From Phocaeicola faecium (GTDB taxonomy: Bacteria; Bacteroidota; Bacteroidia; Bacteroidales; Bacteroidaceae): a DNA stretch of 64,000 bases. Location of the stretch: the NCBI RefSeq assembly GCF_014837055.1, contig NZ_JACSPQ010000001.1:857035-921034 (forward strand), written 5' to 3'. The notes under the pieces were generated by a model. It was given only the letters and a program-made list of their open reading frames with translations, was not told the origin of the DNA and did no database searches. Position 1 is the stretch's first letter. The number at the start of each line of letters is the position of its first letter. The translations under genes were made by a program, and so were the position numbers. Positions 17,045 to 26,545 of the stretch are shown here, piece after piece.

Positions 17045-18826
17045 ATGACTAAACTTTCTTATCGTATCCTCTCGTTCAGCCAGAGGCTGTTTCTTTCTGT
17101 CCTTATCCTTTTCCTCGTTTTTGCCATCTGCTTCATCGCGTTTCAGTATCAACGCGAAAAAGCCTACAAAAGCGAATTGCTGAACATCCAGTTGCAAAGC
17201 TACAACAACCAGCTTGGCAATTTCATTACCGACCGGGGCGAACTGGATATCGACTCCATGCAAAATTATGTGGCAACCCACATGATGCCCAACCTGCGCG
17301 TTACCCTCATTACGCCGTTGGGGAAGGTTATTTATGACAATATACGAAAAGACTGGAAAAACTTTGAAGATCATTCCACACGCAAGGAAGTACAAGAAGC
17401 ACTGATGTATGGCAGCGGGTATTCCATCGGACGTAACTCGGAAAGCATTGAGGGCGAAGAATATTTCTACTCCGCACGTTACTATCCTCCTTTCCGGCTG
17501 ATTATCCGCTCAGCATTGCCATACAACCTCAGCCTGAGCGAACATCTGAAAGCCGATTCTTCTTTCTTATGGTTTGCCCTTTTCATCAGCCTGATTCTGA
17601 TAGGCGTGTTTTATCAGTTTACACGCAAGTTGGGGATGTCTATCTCCAAACTGCAACAGTTTGCAATGAAGGCCGACCGCAACGAGCCTATCGACCTTGC
17701 TATTTTAGACACTTTCCCGAAAAACGAACTGGGAGAAATATCACAACACATCATAAAAATATATAAGCGTCTGCACCGGGCCAAAGAAGCTCTGTACATT
17801 GAGCGTGAAAAGCTGATTTCACACTTACAGACGTCGCACGAGGGATTGGGTGTATTCACCAAAGAGCGGAAAGAGATTCTGGTGAACAATCTTTTCGTAC
17901 AGTACATCAACAACATTTCCGACCGCAATCTCAGCTCGTCAGATTCTATCTTCCTGATACCGGATCTGAAGCCGATTACCGATTTCCTGACCAAGAACGA
18001 GGGAAATTACAGCAAAGAAGAGAAACGACTGTCGATGCACATCGACAAGAATGCCCGTTCGTTCGTTCTGGAGTGTATCATCTTCCAAGACCTTTCGTTC
18101 GAAATATCCATCAACGACGTAACGCAAGAGGAAGAACGTGCCCGACTGAAACGGCAACTTACCCAAAACGTAGCCCACGAGCTGAAAACTCCCGTCAGCA
18201 GTATTCAGGGATACTTGGAAACCATCATCAGCAATCCGAACATCTCGCCGGAAAATATGCGTACATTCCTCGAACGAAGCTATGCACAGAGTAACAGGCT
18301 CACCTTGTTGCTGCGCGACATCTCGGTACTGACCCGCATGGATGAGGCTCCCGGAATGGTAGAAAAAGAAACGGTAAACCTAAGCCGCATCGTAGAAAAC
18401 ATCTTAAACGAAGTGGCTTTGGGACTGGAGGAAAAACAGATGCGCGTGGTCAACCTCATGCCCCACGACCTTATCCTGACCGGAAGCAGCTCGTTGCTGT
18501 ACTCTATCTTCCGCAACTTGACCGACAATGCCATCGCATACGCGGGAGTAGGCGTACAGGTTACTATCAACTGTTTCCGCGAAGACGAGAAATTCTATTA
18601 TTTCAGTTTTTCCGACACAGGCATCGGAGTACCTGAAGAACATCTTAACCGCCTGTTCGAACGGTTCTACCGGGTAGACAAGGGACGCTCGCGCAAACTG
18701 GGAGGCACGGGGCTGGGACTTGCCATCGTTAAAAACGCCGTGCTTTTCCACGGAGGAACCATCTTTGCCAAAAACGCGCCGTCGGGCGGACTGGAATTTG
18801 TATTTACCTTGCAAAAAGATTTGTAA
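17045..18826 (+). CDS. Membrane-bound sensor histidine kinase
   Basis: 593 residues. A first membrane segment (about 13-33, LFLSVLILFLVFAICFIAF), a periplasmic sensor of about 140 residues and a second segment (about 174-193, LWFALFISLILIGVFYQF) are followed by a HAMP-like linker. A probable PAS-like region spans about 255-365. The kinase core has H-box TQNVAHELKTPVSSIQGYLE (His near 378), N-box FRNLTDNAIAYA, G1 DTGIGVP, F-box LFERFYRV and G2 GGTGLGLAIV. It has a PhoR-like layout and probably phosphorylates the upstream regulator. No hybrid receiver is present. Confidence 0.92.
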   Translation: MTKLSYRILSFSQRLFLSVLILFLVFAICFIAFQYQREKAYKSELLNIQLQSYNNQLGNFITDRGELDIDSMQNYVATHMMPNLRVTLITPLGKVIYDNIRKDWKNFEDHSTRKEVQEALMYGSGYSIGRNSESIEGEEYFYSARYYPPFRLIIRSALPYNLSLSEHLKADSSFLWFALFISLILIGVFYQFTRKLGMSISKLQQFAMKADRNEPIDLAILDTFPKNELGEISQHIIKIYKRLHRAKEALYIEREKLISHLQTSHEGLGVFTKERKEILVNNLFVQYINNISDRNLSSSDSIFLIPDLKPITDFLTKNEGNYSKEEKRLSMHIDKNARSFVLECIIFQDLSFEISINDVTQEEERARLKRQLTQNVAHELKTPVSSIQGYLETIISNPNISPENMRTFLERSYAQSNRLTLLLRDISVLTRMDEAPGMVEKETVNLSRIVENILNEVALGLEEKQMRVVNLMPHDLILTGSSSLLYSIFRNLTDNAIAYAGVGVQVTINCFREDEKFYYFSFSDTGIGVPEEHLNRLFERFYRVDKGRSRKLGGTGLGLAIVKNAVLFHGGTIFAKNAPSGGLEFVFTLQKDL

Positions 18827-18865
18827 ATAATACACACCGACATAAGGAATTTGCCAACTCTACGC

Positions 18866-18895
18866 TGTCAGTCTGACATTTTTTCACTATTTTTG
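18866..18895 (+). promoter_or_regulatory. Candidate grpE-dnaJ promoter with palindromic operator
   Basis: A perfect 6-bp palindrome with one central base, TGTCAGTCTGACA (18866-18878), lies 9 bases before a -7-like TATTTTTG (18888-18895). No TTTG is seen at -33; the palindrome occupies that place. It may be an operator or an alternative-sigma element for heat-shock genes. Confidence 0.5.
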
Positions 18896-18984
18896 CAGCC
18901 GTTCTCGTACAAACGACCGCTCAGGCACACTATTTGCTATTAGCCCCATATAAATATTACAGAAATAATCAAACGAATATAACT

Positions 18985-19584
18985 ATGGATATGAAAAAAA
19001 ATCAGACTTCGGAAAACGAGGAAATATTAAAAGAAAAAGAAGCTGAAGCTGCCGCCGAAAATCGGGAAACGCAAGCCGAACCTCAACCGAACGAAGAGGA
19101 ACAAGCCGAACTGACTCCGGAAGAAACGTTGACTAAGGAGCTTGAAGAAGCTAAAAACATCATTGAAGAACAAAAAGACAAATACCTGCGCTTGTCTGCC
19201 GAATTTGACAATTACCGCAAGCGTACCTTAAAAGAAAAAGCGGAATTGATTAAAAACGGAGGTGAAAAGGCTATCTCGGCTATCCTCCCGATACTGGACG
19301 ACTTGGAACGCGCGCTGGAAAACATGCAGAAAACAGACGATCTGAAAGCTATTCATGAAGGTATTGACTTGATCTACCAGAAATTCCTGAAAAACCTGAC
19401 TCAGGAAGGATTGGAGAAAATGAATCCCATAGGCGAAAACTTCGACACGGATTATCATGAAGCCGTAGCCCTTGTACCTGCTTCTGCCGAAGAACAAAAA
19501 GGCAAGGTGTTAGACTGTGTACAAACGGGATATAAACTTAATGATAAAGTAATCCGCCACGCAAAAGTTGTTGTGGCACAATAA
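18985..19584 (+). CDS. grpE: Nucleotide exchange factor GrpE
   Basis: 199 residues from the ATG at 18985; an upstream in-frame TTG would add 17 unlikely residues. A long acidic, disordered N-terminus (about 1-65) leads to the coiled coil (EEAKNIIEEQKDKYLRLSAEFDNYRKRTLKEKAELIKNGGEKAI). The beta-domain follows, with MNPIGENFDTDYHEAVALVPA and GYKLNDKVIRHAKVVV. It releases ADP from DnaK. It is followed by dnaJ after an 81-bp gap that holds an imperfect hairpin. Confidence 0.95.
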   Translation: MDMKKNQTSENEEILKEKEAEAAAENRETQAEPQPNEEEQAELTPEETLTKELEEAKNIIEEQKDKYLRLSAEFDNYRKRTLKEKAELIKNGGEKAISAILPILDDLERALENMQKTDDLKAIHEGIDLIYQKFLKNLTQEGLEKMNPIGENFDTDYHEAVALVPASAEEQKGKVLDCVQTGYKLNDKVIRHAKVVVAQ

Positions 19585-19592
19585 AAATCAGT

Positions 19593-19650
19593 AAAAGATG
19601 AAGAATCGGGAAAAGGAAAATCTTCTTTCCCCGGTTCTCCATCTTTTTTT
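19593..19650 (+). terminator. Imperfect intrinsic-terminator-like hairpin between grpE and dnaJ
   Basis: AAAGATG...CGGGAAAAG (19594-19615) can fold onto CTTCTTTCCCCG...CATCTTT (19622-19647) with a few mismatches, followed by seven T. It lies inside the chaperone operon, so it would act as a partial terminator that lowers dnaJ relative to grpE. Confidence 0.5.
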
Positions 19651-19665
19651 AATTCTTCTATAAAA

Positions 19666-20835
19666 ATGGCGAAAAGAGATTACTACGAAGTATTAGGCGT
19701 AAGCAAGTCGGCATCGGCAGACGAAATAAAAAAGGCATACAGAAAAAAAGCGATACAATATCATCCTGACAAAAATCCGGGCGACAAGGAAGCGGAAGAG
19801 AAGTTCAAAGAAGCGGCAGAAGCCTACGAGGTTTTGAGCAATCCGGATAAACGCGCCCGCTACGACCAGTTCGGACATGCCGGAGTAGACGGAGCAGCAG
19901 GAGGCGGATTCGGCAGCGGAGGCATGTCAATGGATGACATCTTCTCAATGTTCGGCGATATCTTTGGCGGACACGGCGGATTCGGAGGGTTTGGAGGGTT
20001 TGGAGGAGGAAGCGCCCAGACGCACCAACGCAAATTCCGTGGCGCAGACCTGCGTGTGAAGGTAAAGCTGAGCTTGAAAGAAATCTCTACGGGAGTGGAG
20101 AAGAAATTCAAGGTAAAGAAGTATGTGGAATGTCCTCACTGCCACGGAACAGGAGCTGAAGGTAACGGAGGCGTAGAGACGTGTCCTACCTGTCACGGAA
20201 CAGGAAGCGTTACACGCACGCAGCAAAGCATTTTCGGCATGATGCAGACGCAAACGGTGTGTCCGCAATGTAACGGAGAAGGTAAAATCATCAAGAATAA
20301 ATGTAAGGAATGTAGCGGCGAAGGTGTGGTTTACGGCGAAGAAGTGGTTACGGCGAAGATTCCGGCTGGTGTGGCAGAAGGAATGCAGGTTACCATCAAC
20401 GGCAAAGGTAATGCCGGAAAGCACAACGGTGTGCCGGGCGACTTGCTGGTACTCATCGAAGAGGAAAAACATCCCGAACTGATTCGCGACGAGAGCGACT
20501 TGATTTATAACCTGCTGCTGAGTGTGCCGACGGCTGCATTGGGCGGTACGGTAGAAATCCCCACCATCGACGGGAAGGCTAAGATAAAGATTGAACCGGG
20601 AACGCAACCGGGCAAGGTGCTTCGTTTGCGGGGCAAAGGTTTGCCGAACATCAACCGGTACGGATACAGCACGGGCACGGGCGATTTGCTGGTAAACGTC
20701 AGCGTATATATCCCCGAAACGCTTACGAAGGAAGAACGTCAACTGCTCGAAAAATGGCAGGAGGCTGAAAACTTCCAACCCAATCTCAGCCTGAAAGAAA
20801 AGATATTCAAGAAGTTCAGAAGTCTTTTCGAGTAA
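19666..20835 (+). CDS. dnaJ: Chaperone DnaJ (Hsp40), type I
   Basis: 389 residues with all type I parts. The J domain has the HPD motif at 33-35. A Gly/Phe-rich linker (about 75-115) includes repeated GFGGF units. The zinc-binding region has four CxxCxGxG motifs ([32 protein letters not shown]). The C-terminal substrate-binding domains contain [13 protein letters not shown] and [19 protein letters not shown]. It delivers unfolded clients to DnaK and stimulates its ATPase. Confidence 0.97.
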   Translation: MAKRDYYEVLGVSKSASADEIKKAYRKKAIQYHPDKNPGDKEAEEKFKEAAEAYEVLSNPDKRARYDQFGHAGVDGAAGGGFGSGGMSMDDIFSMFGDIFGGHGGFGGFGGFGGGSAQTHQRKFRGADLRVKVKLSLKEISTGVEKKFKVKKYVECPHCHGTGAEGNGGVETCPTCHGTGSVTRTQQSIFGMMQTQTVCPQCNGEGKIIKNKCKECSGEGVVYGEEVVTAKIPAGVAEGMQVTINGKGNAGKHNGVPGDLLVLIEEEKHPELIRDESDLIYNLLLSVPTAALGGTVEIPTIDGKAKIKIEPGTQPGKVLRLRGKGLPNINRYGYSTGTGDLLVNVSVYIPETLTKEERQLLEKWQEAENFQPNLSLKEKIFKKFRSLFE

Positions 20836-20885
20836 CATCCGGTTACCCCGGACGCTCAGAAGAAATAGCCATCCGTTTGCCACCC

Positions 20886-20972
20886 CAAAACGCTACCGTT
20901 AGCACCTCTATGCGCAAGCGGTAGAGTGACTCGGTTCTAACCGTAAGACACATCAGTCTGACGGGTAGAATT
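20886..20972 (-). repeat. Intergenic palindromic repeat, copy C
   Basis: On the minus strand it reads like copy B: TTCTACCCGTCAGAC, TTACGGTTAGAACC, CTACCGCTTG and GCTAACGGTAGCGTT (20889-20903 as complement). CTACCG and CGGTAG form a 6-bp inverted pair. It lies between the dnaJ stop and the shared terminator. Confidence 0.75.
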
Positions 20973-21010
20973 TCAGGGCTGTGAAACAGAGACAAAAGAT
21001 ACTTCAAATA

Positions 21011-21062
21011 GAAAACGGAATCGCCCGAAGCAGCAGTGGTTGCTTCGGGCGATTCCGTTTTC
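21011..21062. terminator. Bidirectional terminator between dnaJ and ffh
   Basis: A 22-bp perfect stem (21011-21032 with 21041-21062) around an 8-base loop, with A tracts at the 5' foot and T tracts at the 3' foot on both strands. Confidence 0.92.
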
Positions 21063-21084
21063 TTTTGGTATCCGATGCCCGGAC

Positions 21085-22410
21085 TTATTTCCGTTTCATT
21101 TTCTGCATCATGCCGGCCATTTTGCTACCCGTAACCATTTTCATCATCTTACGGGTCTGGTCGAACTGCTTCAACAGGCGGTTTACTTCTTGGATGTTCG
21201 TTCCGCTACCTTTGGCGATACGCATACGGCGCGAACCGTTCAGTATCTCCGGACGTTTGCGTTCTTCGGGAGTCATTGAATAGATAATCGCTTCGATGCT
21301 CTTAAACGCATTGTCGTCGATATCGATGTCCTTGATGGCTTTTCCCACACCCGGAATCATCGATGCCAAGTCTTTCAGGTTACCCATCTTCTTTATTTGC
21401 TGAATCTGTCCGAGGAAATCATCAAAATCGAACTGGTTCTTCTGGATTTTCTTCTGAAGGCGTTTTGCTTCTTCTTCATCGTACTGTTCTTGCGCACGCT
21501 CTACCAGCGAAACGATATCACCCATGCCGAGGATACGGTCTGCCATACGAGCGGGGTGGAACTGGTCGATGGCATCCAGCTTTTCACCTGTACCCACAAA
21601 CTTGATGGGCTTGTTTACCACCGTGCGGATAGAGAGCGCCGCACCACCACGAGTATCACCGTCTAACTTCGTGAGCACTACGCCGTTGAAATCCAAACGC
21701 TCGTTAAACTCGCGTGCCGTGTTTACGGCATCCTGTCCTGTCATGGCATCTACCACGAACAAGGTTTCATCGGGGTTGATGGCGTTTTTGATGGCTTCGA
21801 TTTCGTTCATCATCTGCTCGTCTACCGCCAAGCGACCTGCCGTATCGACGATCACCAAGTCGTATCCTTTCGCCTTAGCCTCTTGGATGGCGTTAAGAGC
21901 AATCTGAACGGGGTTCTTGCTTTCAGGTTCGCTGTAAACGGGCACTTCGATTTGCTGTCCCAACACCCTCAACTGTTCGATGGCTGCCGGACGATACACG
22001 TCGCACGCTACCAAAAGAGGTTTACGGTTTTTCTTGGTTTTCAGCATCCGCGCCAGCTTGCCTGAGAAAGTGGTTTTACCCGAACCTTGCAAACCCGACA
22101 TCAGGATGACTGCGGGACGTCCTTTCAGCTCGATTTCGGCAGTCTCGCCACCCATCAGTTTGGTCAGCTCATCGTGTACGATTTTTACCATCAACTGGCT
22201 CGGTTTCACGGCTGTAAGCACGTTCTGTCCCAACGCCTTTTCTTTTACCGTATCGGTAAAGCTCTTTGCCACTTTATAGTTTACGTCCGCATCCAGCAGT
22301 GCGCGGCGAACATCTTTCAAGGTCTCTGCTACATTGATTTCGGTGATTTTTCCCTCACCTTTCAATATTTTAAACGACCGTTCTAATCTTTCACTTAAAT
22401 TGTCGAACAT
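21085..22410 (-). CDS. ffh: Signal recognition particle protein Ffh (SRP54)
   Basis: 441 residues. The N domain has the ALLDADV motif. The G domain has P-loop GLQGSGKTTFSGKLARM, DVYRPAAIEQL, VDTAGRLAVDEQMM and TKLDGDTRGGAAL. The Met-rich M domain follows (about 300-441: GMGDIVSLVERAQ, SMIPGVG, RRMRIAKGSGTNIQEVNRLLKQF) and ends in Met/Lys repeats (MKMVTGSKMAGMMQKMKRK). It binds 4.5S RNA and signal sequences and docks with FtsY for co-translational membrane targeting. It appears to be monocistronic. Confidence 0.97.
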   Translation of the reverse strand: MFDNLSERLERSFKILKGEGKITEINVAETLKDVRRALLDADVNYKVAKSFTDTVKEKALGQNVLTAVKPSQLMVKIVHDELTKLMGGETAEIELKGRPAVILMSGLQGSGKTTFSGKLARMLKTKKNRKPLLVACDVYRPAAIEQLRVLGQQIEVPVYSEPESKNPVQIALNAIQEAKAKGYDLVIVDTAGRLAVDEQMMNEIEAIKNAINPDETLFVVDAMTGQDAVNTAREFNERLDFNGVVLTKLDGDTRGGAALSIRTVVNKPIKFVGTGEKLDAIDQFHPARMADRILGMGDIVSLVERAQEQYDEEEAKRLQKKIQKNQFDFDDFLGQIQQIKKMGNLKDLASMIPGVGKAIKDIDIDDNAFKSIEAIIYSMTPEERKRPEILNGSRRMRIAKGSGTNIQEVNRLLKQFDQTRKMMKMVTGSKMAGMMQKMKRK

Positions 22411-22450
22411 ATCTTTTGCTTTGCTTAATTTCTTCTTTTACAACGAGGTG

Positions 22451-22480
22451 CAAAATTACAAAAAAAACGATTCACTCAAA
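22451..22480 (-). promoter_or_regulatory. Candidate ffh promoter
   Basis: On the minus strand TAATTTTG (22451-22458) is preceded by TTTG (22477-22480) with an 18-base spacer. The -33 box touches the stop codon of the MATE gene. Confidence 0.6.
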
Positions 22481-23798
22481 TCTTTTTGTTCTGCCATTTT
22501 GCTTTTTTCAGATAAATGAGGCTGAATGTCAGCATCAATACATAGTAAATCAGTTCGGTAGTAAAACAAACATCCACCGGAGCCTGAATAACCATTCCTA
22601 CCACGATGATATAAAGTGCGTAGAAAACCTGCACCCCCACCTCAAGCACCAACGCCGCCTGCGTGTTTCCCGTGCCGGAAATTCCGTTGAAATACACGTT
22701 TGCCACCGATGCCACTACCATTGCCACACAAACCACGTAAAGTGCCGAAACCGACTCGGTAAGCAGTGCGGCTTCGTTCGTGTAAACCGAAAGGATAGCA
22801 TGGGGGAAAATGACGCATAGCGCCACACAAACCAGCATGAACAAAAACGACATTTTGGCTATTTTGTGAAGCAGCCTGATTACTTGGGAAACGCCTCCCG
22901 CACCTATCAGGTTACTAACCAACGTGTTTGCGGTAGTAGAAAGGGCCTGTACCGGAATCAGCATCACCACGTACACGCTCCGCACGATGTTGGCTATGGC
23001 AAGCTGGCGCTGCCCTAACCGTTCGAGTGCCATAAAAAACACAAACCAGATAGCCATTGCCAGAAAATATTGCACCATCGTGAAGCAGGAAATCCGCAAA
23101 ATGCGCCCCACCATCGCCCAGTCGAACCGCCCGAAACGGTTTAATCCGTATTTCTTCAAATCGACCCTGAAATAAGTGTAACACAAGAAAAACACCAGCG
23201 AAGAAGCCTCGGCTATCACCGAAGCAAGTGCGGCTCCCTTGATTCCCATCTCCGGGAATCCGAGTTCACCGAACACCAGTGCATAATCGAGCACCACATT
23301 GACCAGCGCCATCACCACGGCATTCATCGTCAGCGTCTTGGTCTGCGTTATGCCGATATACAGCGCACGGAACATGACATTTACAAATGCAAACAAGAAT
23401 CCCCAAATACGCCACGTAAAAAACTCATAGGTGGCGTGAAAGATTGCATCCGACGTTATGAGCAAACGTATCAAGGGCTCGGCTGCCATATACATCACGG
23501 CAAGCAGCACTACCGCCATCGCAAAGCTGAACGCCGTCCCCTGCCACATCACCTGACCTACCGAACGGTAATTCCCCTCTCCGTTACGCCGGGCGATAAG
23601 AATCTGCGACCCCACGCTGAAACCAAACGCCACGGTGTATACGCAGATGTATAACAAACCGCCCATCGCCGCAGCCCCCAGAGCCACTTCGCTTACGTGT
23701 CCTAAAAACGCCGTATCGGTTACGTTAATAACATTCTGAGCCAACAATCCTAAAAATATAGGATAAGTAACATTCCATATTTCTTTATTGCTATACAT
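22476..23798 (-). CDS. MATE-family multidrug/cation efflux transporter
   Basis: 440 residues and about 12 hydrophobic segments. It starts MYSNKEIWNVTYPIFLGLLAQNVINVTDTAFLGHVSEVALGAAAMGG, the typical first helices of MatE proteins; the second half has VRSVYVVMLIPVQALSTTANTLVSNLIGAGG. The family exports drugs or metabolites using Na+ or H+ gradients; the substrate here is unknown. The ATG at 23798 is used rather than an in-frame TTG seven codons upstream. A -7-like box (TATCTTTG, minus strand, 23840-23847) lies just upstream. Confidence 0.88.
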   Translation of the reverse strand: MYSNKEIWNVTYPIFLGLLAQNVINVTDTAFLGHVSEVALGAAAMGGLLYICVYTVAFGFSVGSQILIARRNGEGNYRSVGQVMWQGTAFSFAMAVVLLAVMYMAAEPLIRLLITSDAIFHATYEFFTWRIWGFLFAFVNVMFRALYIGITQTKTLTMNAVVMALVNVVLDYALVFGELGFPEMGIKGAALASVIAEASSLVFFLCYTYFRVDLKKYGLNRFGRFDWAMVGRILRISCFTMVQYFLAMAIWFVFFMALERLGQRQLAIANIVRSVYVVMLIPVQALSTTANTLVSNLIGAGGVSQVIRLLHKIAKMSFLFMLVCVALCVIFPHAILSVYTNEAALLTESVSALYVVCVAMVVASVANVYFNGISGTGNTQAALVLEVGVQVFYALYIIVVGMVIQAPVDVCFTTELIYYVLMLTFSLIYLKKAKWQNKKI

Positions 23799-23839
23799 AA
23801 AAAAAATTTTATAAACCAAACAAGCGGAAAAACGATTGG

Positions 23840-23847
23840 CAAAGATA
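23840..23847 (-). promoter_or_regulatory. Candidate -7 element for the MATE gene
   Basis: TATCTTTG on the minus strand, about 42 bases before the ATG. No good -33 box is seen. Confidence 0.45.
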
Positions 23848-23971
23848 CAAATAATTCCGCTGACAAGAAACTGTGGGGCAGGCGCGCGCCCTGCATCGGT
23901 TTACAAGCCTGCCGGGAAGGAGCCTTCACTTTAACCAAAAATAACAAAACCGATGAAAATAACGCCCGCTT

Positions 23972-24004
23972 TTTCCCTTCCATTTCATTTTTTTCTTAAC
24001 TTTG
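23972..24004 (+). promoter_or_regulatory. Candidate pgk promoter
   Basis: TAACTTTG at 23997-24004 matches the -7 consensus. A TTTC at 23972-23975, 21 bases upstream, is a weak -33 box. The start would leave a leader of about 45 bases. Confidence 0.6.
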
Positions 24005-24058
24005 CGCTGCAACTGAGATACAAATGTAACACTTTAACATACTTAAAATATTAAGATT

Positions 24059-25315
24059 ATGATGACTATTGACAAATTCAACTTTGCCGGAAAAAAGGCA
24101 ATCGTTCGTGTGGACTTCAATGTACCTTTGAACGAAGAAGGTAAAATTACTGATGACACCCGTATCCGTGGAGCGCTGCCCACATTGAAAAAAATCTTGG
24201 CAGACGGCGGTGCACTTATCATCATGTCACACATGGGTAAACCCAAAGGTAAAGTAAATGCGAAATATTCTTTAAGCCAAATTGTAGATGCAGTTGCTGC
24301 TGCATTAGGTACTCCGGTTCAGTTCGCTCCCGACTGCGCTAAAGCTCAGGAAGCTGCCGCAGCTTTGAAACCGGGCGAAGTGTTGCTGCTCGAAAACCTC
24401 CGTTTCTATCCGGAAGAAGAAGGCAAACCGGTAGGCATTGAAAAAGAAGACCCTGCTTACGAAGACGCTAAGAAAGAAATGAAAGCACGCCAGAAAGAAT
24501 TTGCTAAAACATTGGCTTCTTACGCTGACTGCTACGTAATGGATGCTTTCGGTACAGCTCACCGTAAACACGCTTCTACTGCTGTTATCGCTGACTATTT
24601 CGACGCTGACCACAAGATGTTGGGCTACCTGATGGAAAAAGAAGTTCAAGCGGTAGATAACGTTTTGAAAGACATCAAACGTCCGTTTACTGCCATCATG
24701 GGTGGTTCTAAAGTTTCTACCAAAATCGGTATCATCGAAAACTTGATGGACAAGGTAGACAACCTGATTCTGTGTGGCGGTATGACATTTACTTTCGCTA
24801 AAGCTCAGGGCGGAAAAATCGGTAAATCAATCTGCGAAGAAGACAAACTCGACTTGGCTCTCGAAATCATCGAAAAAGCTAAAGCTAAAGGTGTAAACTT
24901 GGTATTGGGTACTGACTGTGTAGCTGCCGATGATTTCTCTAACGATGCTAACACGCAGATTTGCCCGGCTAACAACATTCCTGACGGATGGGAAGGCTTG
25001 GATGCAGGTCCTGAAAGCCGCGAAGCATTTAAGGCTGCCATCAAGGGTGCCAAGACTATCTTGTGGAACGGTCCTGCCGGTGTATTCGAATTCGACAACT
25101 TTACGGGCGGTTCAAAAGCCATTGCAGAAGCAATCGCTGAAGCTACGAAGGAAGGTGCATTCTCACTGATTGGCGGTGGCGACTCAGTAGCTTGTATCAA
25201 CAAATTCGGTATGGCAGACCAAGTATCATACATCTCAACCGGTGGTGGTGCTTTGCTGGAAGCTATCGAAGGTAAAGTATTGCCGGGTATCGCTGCTATC
25301 CGTGGTGACAAATAA
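24059..25315 (+). CDS. pgk: Phosphoglycerate kinase
   Basis: 418 residues, full length. It has the substrate signature [25 protein letters not shown], the basic-patch segment [40 protein letters not shown], the hinge [17 protein letters not shown], and the nucleotide-binding end [11 protein letters not shown] with [13 protein letters not shown]. It makes ATP from 1,3-bisphosphoglycerate in glycolysis. Codon choice is narrower than in neighbours, rich in GCT, GGT, GTA and AAA, as expected for a highly expressed gene. The true start may be the second Met. Confidence 0.97.
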   Translation: MMTIDKFNFAGKKAIVRVDFNVPLNEEGKITDDTRIRGALPTLKKILADGGALIIMSHMGKPKGKVNAKYSLSQIVDAVAAALGTPVQFAPDCAKAQEAAAALKPGEVLLLENLRFYPEEEGKPVGIEKEDPAYEDAKKEMKARQKEFAKTLASYADCYVMDAFGTAHRKHASTAVIADYFDADHKMLGYLMEKEVQAVDNVLKDIKRPFTAIMGGSKVSTKIGIIENLMDKVDNLILCGGMTFTFAKAQGGKIGKSICEEDKLDLALEIIEKAKAKGVNLVLGTDCVAADDFSNDANTQICPANNIPDGWEGLDAGPESREAFKAAIKGAKTILWNGPAGVFEFDNFTGGSKAIAEAIAEATKEGAFSLIGGGDSVACINKFGMADQVSYISTGGGALLEAIEGKVLPGIAAIRGDK

Positions 25316-25341
25316 ACATAATATCTTGTCATAAAAACACT

Positions 25342-25381
25342 AAAGGATGCGTCTTTCCAATGAAGGCGCATCCTTTTTTTT
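25342..25381 (+). terminator. pgk terminator
   Basis: AAAGGATGCG (25342-25351) pairs with CGCATCCTTT (25367-25376) around a partly paired loop, followed by a T run to 25381. Confidence 0.88.
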
Positions 25382-25426
25382 AGTTCATTCCTATCCGTCC
25401 GGAATGTCTGTGAAGCTGATTACAGA

Positions 25427-26431
25427 TTAATAGGTTTCCTCGTTAGCCAGATTCCACATGTTCAGGAATGCCGCGCGGGTGATGTCTGTCAGTTTCTCCC
25501 AGTTAATCCGTTCTGCATGGTCCGTAGGCTGGTGGTAATCCGGATGGGCATCCGTGTGATACCAAATGATGGGAATATCCTTCAAAGCAAACGACCCGTT
25601 GTCGCTGCCTCCTATGGGGCGGTCCCAAGCCCGGTAGTCCGGCTCCAGTTTCAAATCATATCGGGCGATGGCATCTTTCAGCCACTGACCGAACACAGGA
25701 TGCGACTCGGTATAGAAATAAACCACGTGTTTGGGCTGCTGCGGTTTGTTATTACGCCCTATCATGTCGAAGTTCAGGTATCCTTTGATTTGGTTTACGA
25801 AAGGACATGACTGCACAAAATATTTTGAGCCCAGCAATCCTTTCTCCTCCCCGTCCCAAAAAGCGAAGATGACGTTTCGTTTCGGCTTCTTGCCCGACAC
25901 AGCAAACGCCCGTGCAATCTGCAAGGCAGCCGATACGCCTGAAGCATTATCGTCTGCTCCGTTATAAATCTGGTCGCCAGCCAAAGTGGGGTCGTAACCG
26001 ATATGGTCGAAGTGTGCCCCGATAACCACATACTCATCAGCACGTTCGCCGGGTATCCATCCCAGCACGTTTGCCAGCTTCAGGCTGCGGTATGTGCCTT
26101 GCTTGAGCCGTGCCACCGAGTCCGGGTGTACTTGGAAACGTCCTTTCTGCTGGCGTTCCACGGCACACGCCTCAAACGGCTGATAATACGTGTCGCCCAG
26201 CAAAGGCCGGATGCCCGCCTCTTTCAGTTCCGAAACCAAATAACGTGCCACGATACGCGACTCCCGCTGTCCGGCCTCACGCCCCAGCAGATTATCATCT
26301 GCCAGAAATTCTACGATAGCTTCCGCCTTGTCACGGCTGATGCTCTGCAATCCTTTCTCTACGGGTGCTTGTGCCCACACCCCCATTGATGCCGCAAAGA
26401 AGCAGCAAACTCCCAAAATTTTCTTATACAT
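25427..26431 (-). CDS. Secreted M28-family zinc aminopeptidase
   Basis: 334 residues from the ATG at 26431, which begins a clear Sec signal peptide (MYKKILGVCCFFAASMGVWAQ); the longer frame upstream is not used. The M28 metal-binding pattern is complete: His in VIGAHFDHIGY, the bridging Asp in GADDNASGVSAAL, the Glu pair in WDGEEKGLLGS, Asp in LNFDMIGR, and the C-terminal His in DYHQPTDHAERI. It probably trims peptides in the periplasm. It is preceded by a -7-like box. Confidence 0.85.
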   Translation of the reverse strand: MYKKILGVCCFFAASMGVWAQAPVEKGLQSISRDKAEAIVEFLADDNLLGREAGQRESRIVARYLVSELKEAGIRPLLGDTYYQPFEACAVERQQKGRFQVHPDSVARLKQGTYRSLKLANVLGWIPGERADEYVVIGAHFDHIGYDPTLAGDQIYNGADDNASGVSAALQIARAFAVSGKKPKRNVIFAFWDGEEKGLLGSKYFVQSCPFVNQIKGYLNFDMIGRNNKPQQPKHVVYFYTESHPVFGQWLKDAIARYDLKLEPDYRAWDRPIGGSDNGSFALKDIPIIWYHTDAHPDYHQPTDHAERINWEKLTDITRAAFLNMWNLANEETY

Positions 26432-26464
26432 ATTCGTTGTGTGTTTTTTAAGGCTATGTTTTCG

Positions 26465-26472
26465 CAAATATA
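26465..26472 (-). promoter_or_regulatory. Candidate -7 element for the M28 peptidase gene
   Basis: TATATTTG on the minus strand, 33 bases before the ATG at 26431. No TTTG at -33 was found. Confidence 0.45.
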
Positions 26473-26545
26473 AAAAATACTTTTCAGAATAAGCCATTCT
26501 GACTTTCTTATCCGCGTGTGTTTATGGGCATATCTATCTTGACAT

